Below are positions 57,963 to 64,000 of a DNA stretch of 64,000 bases, in pieces. Position 1 is the stretch's first letter. Every line of letters begins with the position of its first letter. The stretch lies in contig CASEYR010000002.1 of NCBI GenBank assembly GCA_949292205.1, forward strand, positions 62,001 through 126,000. The letters run 5' to 3'. The translations under genes were made by a program, and so were the position numbers. The notes under the pieces are model-generated. The model made no database searches. It had not been told where the DNA came from and worked only from the letters and a program-made list of their open reading frames with translations. The stretch comes from an uncultured Alphaproteobacteria bacterium (lineage in GTDB: Bacteria > Pseudomonadota > Alphaproteobacteria > CAAHEQ01 > UBA3637).

Positions 57963-60900
57963 ATGACAACATTAAATCATTATCAATATAACGAAAGACC
58001 AGAGAGCCAAGATCCTGCAATAGAGTTACTAACAAAACTCGGATGGAATTATATTGCTCCCGAAGATGCTGAAAAGCAAAGAGGTTCTCTTTCAAATGTT
58101 ATTTTGAAAGATGATTTATTAGCATTTTTAAAAAAGCAAAGATATGACTACAGAAATGAAAAATTTCAATTCTCTTCTAGCAATATAGCTAAAGCAATTT
58201 CAGATATTGATGCTCCTTTGCAATCAGGATTAATGAAAACATCAAAAGAAATATATGATTTATTGCTTTATGGAAAAAGCTATGAAGAAGATTTGTATGA
58301 TGGTGGAAAATCTTCTTTTGATTTGAATTTTATTGATTGGGAACATCCGGAAGAAAATATTTTGCGTGTAACGGATGAATTCTCAGTGCAAAAGTTAGAT
58401 CATTCCAAGCGTAGACCGGATATTGTTTTAACTGTCAATGGTATTCCTTTGGTTGTTATTGAATGTAAAAAATCTGCTGTTAGCGTAGATGAGGGAATTA
58501 AACAAAATATCAAAAATTGGAAAGTTGATGAAATTCCGCAACTCTTTAAATTTGCTCAAATTGTGATTGCGATGAACCCACATACTTTCAAATATGGTAC
58601 TTGTGGAACAAAAGCTGAGTTTTTTGTGCCGTGGAAAGAAAAAGATTCCGAATGGTTAAAAACAGAATTAGAGCGTTTGGTCGTTGGCAGAACACCAAAA
58701 GAGCAAGATAAAAGCATTATTTCAATGTTATCTGTTCAAAGATTTTTTGAAATTGTCAGATATTTTATCTTGTATGATAATAACATTAAAAAAATTACGC
58801 GATATCAGCAATATTTCGGAATTCAGAAAGCAGTTAAGCGTATTTTGAATGCTGATAATAAAAATACAAGAAATGGTGTGATTTGGCATACTCAAGGTAG
58901 TGGTAAATCCTTGACAATGGTTATGCTTGTGAAGAAAATCATTGCATTGTCTGAAAATCCTGAAAACGATATAAAAAATCCTCGTTTTATCTTGGTAAAT
59001 GATCGAATTAATTTAGATAAACAATTGCGAGATAATTTTAATAATACTCAAATGCACCCAACTCGAGCTACTACGGGTAAGGGATTGATAACCTTGCTGG
59101 AAGATGAAGGAGAAACTTTAATTACAGCGGTTATTAATAAATTTGAAAAGGCTGCAAAACAGAAGACTCAAGTAGATAGCAAAAATATTTTTATTCTAAT
59201 TGATGAATGCCATAGAACACAAAGTGGTAATTTTCATAATTTTATGCTTGATGTCTTGCCGAATGCTGTGAAAATTGGTTTTACAGGAACTCCTTTGTTA
59301 AAAGCTGAAAAATTAAACACCTTTGAACGAATAGGTCCATTAATTGATAGTTATACAATTGATCAGGCAGAGAAAGATAAGGTCGTCGTTCCATTGGTAT
59401 ATGAAGGAAGAAAAATTCCTCAAAAAACGACTAGTGATGCAATTAATCAATATTTAGAACAAAGTTTAATAGGGTTAGATAAGGAACAACAAGAAGATCT
59501 AAAGAGAAAATATAGTAAGTTTTCTAAAATTGCATCAACAACACCCAGATTAACCTGTTTGGCCTATGCTATTAAAGAGCATTTTCAGCGTTTTGTGCAG
59601 CCGAAAGGTTTTAAGGCAATGGTTGCTGAATCTTCTCGAGTAAATGCGATAAATTTATATTATCTATTAAAAGAATTGGGGCTGAAAGCTGCTGTTGTTA
59701 TTTCTCCTGAAAATAAAGAGGAAGGAGAAGAAAACTTATTGTCTGATGATAAAGAGAAAATTGCGCAGTTCTTTAAGAAAGAAATTGAACCATTGTTTGG
59801 GCAAAATTATGAAGCTTATGAAGATTGGGCAAAAAATAGTTTTAACAATGGTGAAGATGTTGATATTTTGGTTGTAAAAGATAAACTCCTTACCGGTTTT
59901 GATGCTCCAATTGCTCAAGCTTTATATGTTGATAAGCCAATGAAAACGCATAACTTATTGCAAGCAATAGCAAGGGTTAATAGAGTTTATCCTGCCAAGA
60001 AAAATGGAAAAATTGTAGATTTTTATGGAATCTTTGCAAATTTGAATACGGCATTGGACTTATATACGGATAAGACATCAGGTATGGATGGTTTTGATGC
60101 GGAAGATATTCAAAAAACAATTTTTGGTCCAGAAGATGTAAAAAAAGACTTATATGCCAGATATGAACAAGTCATGAAGTTTTTTGATGGGCATAATACG
60201 GATGATGCAGAAGAAGTTCAGTTGCTGTTTAAAGATAAGGATATTAGAGAAGATTTTAGTAATAAATTATTAGATTTTTCAAATTCTTTAGATGCTGCAA
60301 TTAGTAATTATGAGATTTATAAAGGAATTGGTCTTGATGAAATTAAAAAAATGCAAAAAGACTTTGTGTATTTGCAAAAGTTAAGAAGTGCAGTTAGATT
60401 GAGATTTGGAGAAACGGTTGATTTTTCTAAATATGAGCCAACTATTCGTAATTTATTAAATCAATTTGTAGCAGCAGATGCAGACCAAATTGTTATAAAT
60501 CCGATATATCTTAGTGATAAAGAAAGTATGCAAAAAGAGTTGGATAAACTTCCTTCCGATAGAGCAAAGGCGGAAGCAATGGCAACTGCAATGTATAGTT
60601 CTATCTCAGAAAAGCAATATTCAGATCCTATTTTTTATAAGACTTTTAAAGAGAGAATCGATGAAACTATTGATGAGTATAATAAAAATAGAGATGAAGA
60701 AGCTTATTTAGCTCAGATGAAAAATCTTGAAAGTGATTATGAGAAAGGCTTTATTGGCAATAAATATCCTTCAAATATTACAGATGATGATGACGCCAAA
60801 GGATTTTATGGAAATTTGAAGCTAGAAATAAGTAAAAAAATTACAATAAATGAAAATGATGCAATAGATTTACAAATGGGAGAATTAGCAACAAAAGTCA

Positions 60901-61085
60901 AAAGTATCATTAGAAGTGCACGGAAACCAGGATGGAAACACAATAATGTATTGATAAATCAACTTAAACAACAAATTGAAGATGAAATTTTTGAGTTTCT
61001 AGATGCTAATGATATTGAATTGTCTATGGACCAGATGGATCGAATTGAAGACGATATTCTTACAACAGCAAAGAGTAATTTATAA
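57963..61085 (+). CDS. hsdR: Type I restriction enzyme R subunit (HsdR)
   Basis: 1040 residues, full length. The nuclease domain has RRPDIVLTVNGIPLVVIECK, the PD-(D/E)xK catalytic core. The superfamily 2 translocase follows: Walker A VIWHTQGSGKSLTMVMLVKK, motif Ia region ILVNDRINLDKQLRD, DExx box ILIDECHRTQSGNF, motif III GFTGTPLL and the second RecA domain with VVKDKLLTGFDAPIAQALYV, LLQAIARVNRVYPAKKNGKI. HsdR pumps DNA and cuts when unmethylated sites are met. Its integrity means that restriction remains possible if an HsdS works. It overlaps the metallopeptidase gene by one base. Confidence 0.95.
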   Translation: MTTLNHYQYNERPESQDPAIELLTKLGWNYIAPEDAEKQRGSLSNVILKDDLLAFLKKQRYDYRNEKFQFSSSNIAKAISDIDAPLQSGLMKTSKEIYDLLLYGKSYEEDLYDGGKSSFDLNFIDWEHPEENILRVTDEFSVQKLDHSKRRPDIVLTVNGIPLVVIECKKSAVSVDEGIKQNIKNWKVDEIPQLFKFAQIVIAMNPHTFKYGTCGTKAEFFVPWKEKDSEWLKTELERLVVGRTPKEQDKSIISMLSVQRFFEIVRYFILYDNNIKKITRYQQYFGIQKAVKRILNADNKNTRNGVIWHTQGSGKSLTMVMLVKKIIALSENPENDIKNPRFILVNDRINLDKQLRDNFNNTQMHPTRATTGKGLITLLEDEGETLITAVINKFEKAAKQKTQVDSKNIFILIDECHRTQSGNFHNFMLDVLPNAVKIGFTGTPLLKAEKLNTFERIGPLIDSYTIDQAEKDKVVVPLVYEGRKIPQKTTSDAINQYLEQSLIGLDKEQQEDLKRKYSKFSKIASTTPRLTCLAYAIKEHFQRFVQPKGFKAMVAESSRVNAINLYYLLKELGLKAAVVISPENKEEGEENLLSDDKEKIAQFFKKEIEPLFGQNYEAYEDWAKNSFNNGEDVDILVVKDKLLTGFDAPIAQALYVDKPMKTHNLLQAIARVNRVYPAKKNGKIVDFYGIFANLNTALDLYTDKTSGMDGFDAEDIQKTIFGPEDVKKDLYARYEQVMKFFDGHNTDDAEEVQLLFKDKDIREDFSNKLLDFSNSLDAAISNYEIYKGIGLDEIKKMQKDFVYLQKLRSAVRLRFGETVDFSKYEPTIRNLLNQFVAADADQIVINPIYLSDKESMQKELDKLPSDRAKAEAMATAMYSSISEKQYSDPIFYKTFKERIDETIDEYNKNRDEEAYLAQMKNLESDYEKGFIGNKYPSNITDDDDAKGFYGNLKLEISKKITINENDAIDLQMGELATKVKSIIRSARKPGWKHNNVLINQLKQQIEDEIFEFLDANDIELSMDQMDRIEDDILTTAKSNL

Positions 61086-61789
61086 TGGATTTTTATAAAT
61101 TAAATAAAGATATCAGCATCGAGATTAAAAAGAAAAAAATTAAAAATTTTAATCTACGTGTCTTAAGTAATGGTGTTGTGACTTGTTCTGTTCCAGATAA
61201 TGTTGAAGAAAAAGATGTTATGGCTTTTCTTCATAAGAAAAGTTCATGGATTATTCAGAAAGTAGAAAAATATAAAAAACTCCAAAATGTAAAATCAATT
61301 GATATTTTAAAAAATGGTGGTTCTGTTCAACTTTTGGGACGTCATTATAGAATTAATATAAAGCAATCTCAAAATTTTCATATAGAGTTTGATGATTTGA
61401 CAATTAATATTTATAGCAAGGATAAAGAAAATTTAGAATTTATCCAGCAAGAATATAATTCTTATATAAAACAAAAAATGTATACATTTTTTAGCAATGT
61501 TCTCGATAGATTATATCCCGTCGTTCGTAGCTACCATATTGCAAAACCAGAGTTAAAAATAAGGAAAATGCAATCTTGTTGGGGAAATTGTAATCGTTCT
61601 AAGCAAATTATTACGATGAATGAATTTCTCTATAAAGTTTCACCGCTATGCATAGAGTACATAGTCCTTCATGAATTATCTCATCTAATATATCCGTATC
61701 ATGATAAAAATTTTTATAATTTTATAGAACTTCATATGCCAGATTGGAAAGAAAGAAAAAAATTATTAAATAGTTACTATGCTGTATGA
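61085..61789 (+). CDS. YgjP/SprT-like zinc metallopeptidase (DUF45)
   Basis: 234 residues. The C-terminal RKMQSCWGNCNRSKQIITMN, then VLHELSHLIYPYHDKNFYNF, gives the HExxH zinc site with a third His, the signature of YgjP-like (DUF45/WLM-related) peptidases. The N-terminal half (KKIKNFNLRVLSNGVVTCSV, HKKSSWIIQKVEKYKK) is the usual beta-sheet plus linker. It starts in the hsdR stop codon (TAATG). This gene often follows hsdR in type I loci, where it may process or regulate the enzyme; that role is not established. Confidence 0.82.
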   Translation: MDFYKLNKDISIEIKKKKIKNFNLRVLSNGVVTCSVPDNVEEKDVMAFLHKKSSWIIQKVEKYKKLQNVKSIDILKNGGSVQLLGRHYRINIKQSQNFHIEFDDLTINIYSKDKENLEFIQQEYNSYIKQKMYTFFSNVLDRLYPVVRSYHIAKPELKIRKMQSCWGNCNRSKQIITMNEFLYKVSPLCIEYIVLHELSHLIYPYHDKNFYNFIELHMPDWKERKKLLNSYYAV

Positions 61790-61822
61790 AGTAACATAGT
61801 GTCATAAGAGGCTTTATGTTAA

Positions 61823-61860
61823 AAAGAGACAAGGACTTTGACATCCTTGCCTCTTTATTT
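61823..61860 (+). terminator. Terminator after the restriction operon
   Basis: AAAGAG-A-CAAGGA pairs with TCCTTG-C-CTCTTT (one mismatch) and is followed by ATTTGT. It stands 34 bases after the metallopeptidase stop. The 267-base gap 61790-62056 otherwise holds only the next hairpin. Confidence 0.7.
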
Positions 61861-62012
61861 GTCTGTTCTATGCAGTTTTCGAACTCCAAAGTTATATTGT
61901 CTTGTTGTTTATTAAATTGGAGCGGTAAAAATTAGGCTTGTGCGTAAGTTTTTAACATATTGTCGCTAATGGCATAAAGTTAAAATATATATATTTAATC
62001 TTTCATTTGACT

Positions 62013-62050
62013 TTAGCCCTAGATGTTTTAATCTGGGGCTAAGGTTTTTT
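62013..62050 (+). terminator. Hairpin with T-run directly before the DUF2130 gene (attenuator-like)
   Basis: TTAGCCCTAGAT and ATCTGGGGCTAA form a 12-bp stem (one G-T) with loop GTTTTA, followed by GGTTTTTT. The T-run ends at the ribosome site AGGAG of the next gene, so transcription from upstream would end just before it, or the fold could regulate it. Confidence 0.75.
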
Positions 62051-62062
62051 AGGAGAATGATG

Positions 62063-63355
62063 ATGCCTGAGATAAAATGTCCGAAGTGTGGAGAAGTTTT
62101 TACGGTTGATGAGTCCGGTTATGCAGCGATTATCGGTCAAGTTCGCAATGCCGAATTCCATAAGGAATTGCATGAACGTGAAGCTCAGCTTGCAAAAGAG
62201 AAGGAGAGTGAGCTTTCTCTTATTAAAACTCAGGCTAAAATGGAGCAAGAGCAATCTACGGCAGCCCTCAAACAAGAAATTGAACGCTTGAAAGCAGAAA
62301 TCACAACTGTTGCTAAAGATAAAGATATTGAAAAAGAACGTTCCTTGAATAGTCTTAATCAAGAAATCGAACGCTTAAAGGTTCAAGTTCAATCTAATGA
62401 ACAAGCCAAAACTTTGGCTGTTGCTTCGGCAGTAAGTGAGAAAAAAGATGAATTGGTTGAAAAAGACAAGAAAATTATGCAACTTGAAAGCCAACTTAAA
62501 GAAGCTGAAAAAGACAAGCAACTTCAAGAACAATCCCTAAAAGACAATTTTGCGGTTCAACTCAAGGCCAAAGATACGGAAATCGCTTTTTATAAGGATT
62601 TGAAAACTCGTCAATCAACCAAAATGGTGGGGGAAACTCTGGAACAACATTGTGAGATTGAGTTTAATCGTTTGCGTGCCACGGCTTTTCAAAATGCTTA
62701 CTTTGAAAAGGATAATGATGCCAAGACCGGAAGTAAAGGCGATTATATTTTCAGAGAAAGCACGCCTGAGGGTATTGAATTTATATCCATTATGTTTGAG
62801 ATGAAAAATGAGATGGATACCACGGCAACCAAACATAAAAATGAGGATTTCTTTAAGGAACTGGATAAAGACCGTAATGAAAAGAATTGCGAATATGCGG
62901 TTTTGGTGTCTTTACTTGAAGCTGATAATGAACTCTATAATACCGGAACTGTTGATGTTTCGCATCGTTATCCCAAAATGTATGTTATTCGTCCACAGTT
63001 CTTCATCTCGATGATTACATTGCTTAGAAATGCGGCTTTGAATTCGGTTCAATATCGTAAACAATTGGTGGAATGTAAGAACCAAAATATAGATATTTCC
63101 AATTTTGAATCGGAAATGAACGATTTTAAGGGGAAATTTGGACCCAATTATCAGTTGGCAAGTGATAAGTTCTGCAAAGCGATTGAAGAAATTGATAAGA
63201 TAATCGACCATTTGCAAAAGACAAAAGATGCCTTGCTTTCTTCTGAAAATAACTTGCGTTTGGCGAATAATAAAGCTCAAGATTTGACGGTTAAACGTTT
63301 AACCCGTAATAACCCGACCATGGCTCAAAAATTTTCTGAATTGGAACAGAAGTAA
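62063..63355 (+). CDS. DUF2130-family protein (coiled coil plus nuclease-like domain)
   Basis: 430 residues. Three ATGs in a row (62057, 62060, 62063); the third has the best spacing (7 bases) to AGGAG. An N-terminal zinc ribbon ([10 protein letters not shown]) leads to a long coiled coil (about residues 30-185). The DUF2130 domain follows ([60 protein letters not shown] with a D...E-x-K arrangement like PD-(D/E)xK nucleases, [20 protein letters not shown]). The ending is helical. DUF2130 genes often lie near restriction systems; a DNA-end or defence role is suspected but unproven. Confidence 0.8.
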   Translation: MPEIKCPKCGEVFTVDESGYAAIIGQVRNAEFHKELHEREAQLAKEKESELSLIKTQAKMEQEQSTAALKQEIERLKAEITTVAKDKDIEKERSLNSLNQEIERLKVQVQSNEQAKTLAVASAVSEKKDELVEKDKKIMQLESQLKEAEKDKQLQEQSLKDNFAVQLKAKDTEIAFYKDLKTRQSTKMVGETLEQHCEIEFNRLRATAFQNAYFEKDNDAKTGSKGDYIFRESTPEGIEFISIMFEMKNEMDTTATKHKNEDFFKELDKDRNEKNCEYAVLVSLLEADNELYNTGTVDVSHRYPKMYVIRPQFFISMITLLRNAALNSVQYRKQLVECKNQNIDISNFESEMNDFKGKFGPNYQLASDKFCKAIEEIDKIIDHLQKTKDALLSSENNLRLANNKAQDLTVKRLTRNNPTMAQKFSELEQK

Positions 63356-63526
63356 GGATTGTCAGAGCTCTTTTAGAGTATAGACTATTGTTTAATACCC
63401 TATATTTTGTTATGAATGATGAAATACAAAGATTGGTAATAAAAAAGTTCGGATGTTGCTCAAAAAAAAGCCTATTTTGACTTTTAAATATCAGAAAAAG
63501 TATAAATGTTTGATATATAAAGAAAA

Positions 63527-63548
63527 AAACCGTCATTTCTGACGGTTT
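63527..63548. terminator. Bidirectional hairpin terminator
   Basis: AAACCGTCA and TGACGGTTT form a perfect 9-bp stem around TTTC. A seven-A run precedes it, so on the minus strand it is a strong terminator; it sits 9 bases beyond a CCCAACCA that looks like a tRNA 3' end on that strand. Confidence 0.75.
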
Positions 63549-63556
63549 GTATTCTA

Positions 63557-63688
63557 TGGTTGGGCACGACGTGCGGAATCCGAGCCAAAATCAAAGAGTT
63601 AGCACAAAATTTTTGACTTATTGACCTCAATAACGATAGGTTTTTCGGGTTCCCCGGAACAAATGGAGACGACGTGCGGAACCCGAAC
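63557..63688 (-). repeat. Two tRNA-3'-end-like fragments, minus strand
   Basis: 63566-63585 and 63669-63688 are near-identical (ACGACGTGCGGAATCCGAGC versus ACGACGTGCGGAACCCGAAC). On the minus strand the first reads TCGGATTCCGCACGTCGTGC and ends CCCAACCA; the second reads GTTCGGGTTCCGCACGTCGT and ends CTCCA. This resembles a T-arm plus acceptor end, but the spacing does not match an intact tRNA. Probably attachment-site remnants left by serial integrations. No 5' half is present. Confidence 0.45.
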
Positions 63689-63746
63689 TAATTTTTAAGA
63701 AAATTATATCATTTAAGGTCATTTTTAACTTAGTTACATTGACGAC
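63684..63746. repeat. Right boundary direct repeat of the accessory island
   Basis: Starts CGAACTAATTTTTAAGAAAA and ends TTAGTTACATTGACGAC; partner of 45345-45406 in the same orientation. The other sequence from 63356 to the window end (63747-64000 included) is A+T-rich and shows no supported gene. Confidence 0.6.
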
Positions 63747-64000
63747 AAAAGGTTGAGGCTGAAACAAATGGAGTGAGCTTACAAATCTTGAGCTAAAATT
63801 TTGATTGTTTTAGCGTATGGGATCAAGAAGCGGAGGTTGACGCAACTTTTATTTTTAGACAATAAAAATAGTTTTTGCCCTATATGAATGATGTCAGTTT
63901 TAGCATACAAATGGCATATTACATTTTGAAAGGGTAGAAAACAACAAAGCAATCAAACTCCATTAAAATATATAATGAGCGCCCTATAATTTACTTATGC

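Noticed and set aside
62039-62836. Minus-strand frames opposite the DUF2130 gene
   Set aside because: They are antisense shadows of the coiled-coil region with no ribosome sites.

Overview
The window looks like an A+T-rich alphaproteobacterial chromosome, probably from an uncultured gut-type lineage. The evidence is the rsmG-parA-parB cluster with two parS sites, a nearby dnaQ, an lptE-holA pair, a eukaryote-like IleRS, LPS/Mla-type envelope genes, and a pilin-like protein with the RSMVEMLGVLALMGVLAIGG leader typical of such genomes. parS next to parAB and dnaQ suggests the replication origin is not far away. The lineage is inference from gene content, not from a marker-gene search.

Layout. 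0-13.7 kb is core chromosome: the dnaQ 3' end, two exported/pilin-like genes tail to tail, parS x2, rsmG-parA-parB, miaA, lptE-holA, an M23 peptidase overlapping xseA, a Gln/Pro-rich lipoprotein running into comM, and a membrane-anchored GT2 glycosyltransferase. 13.85-19.86 kb is an integrated element in a tRNA-Thr(CGU) gene. It has a 5' half-tRNA at its left end, a complete tRNA with its own promoter at its right end and an inverted 3' half-tRNA just inside. It carries an HUH-like replication protein, a tyrosine recombinase, an agmatine/peptidylarginine-deiminase-like enzyme, a XRE repressor, a uracil-DNA-glycosylase-like protein, a frameshifted exported protein and an unknown protein. 20-44.4 kb is core again: ileS, uvrD/pcrA, tcdA-tatD, trkH, a large AsmA protein and an mlaEFD-lipoprotein operon, a ygiW-qseBC-like two-component operon with a PmrA/QseB-type box, three half-size CHR (chromate-family) transporters, cysD-cysN and an arylsulfate sulfotransferase lipoprotein.

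44.4-63.75 kb is an accessory island, visibly richer in A+T. It is bounded by imperfect ~62-bp direct repeats (45.35 and 63.68 kb) and by tRNA-3'-end-like scraps. Its left part (45.5-51.7 kb) is full of broken genes: a membrane GAF protein next to an intact SocA/Panacea-type antitoxin, a serine recombinase remnant, a glycine-zipper/DUF697-like remnant and a broken unknown gene. It also holds an unexplained multi-helix palindromic block. Its right part is a type I restriction-modification locus (half-hsdS, hsdM, frameshifted hsdS, hsdR) with four or five unknown genes nested inside, a YgjP-like metallopeptidase and a DUF2130 protein.

How it fits together: the core parts cover segregation, replication, tRNA modification and envelope lipid homeostasis. 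The two accessory parts look like mobile carriers of defence and conflict genes. The strongest leads are the tRNA-Thr element with an anticodon-loop crossover, the GAF-Panacea pair, the genes nested in the restriction locus, and the structured intergenic block at 50.23-50.34 kb. No CRISPR array or rRNA gene is visible.
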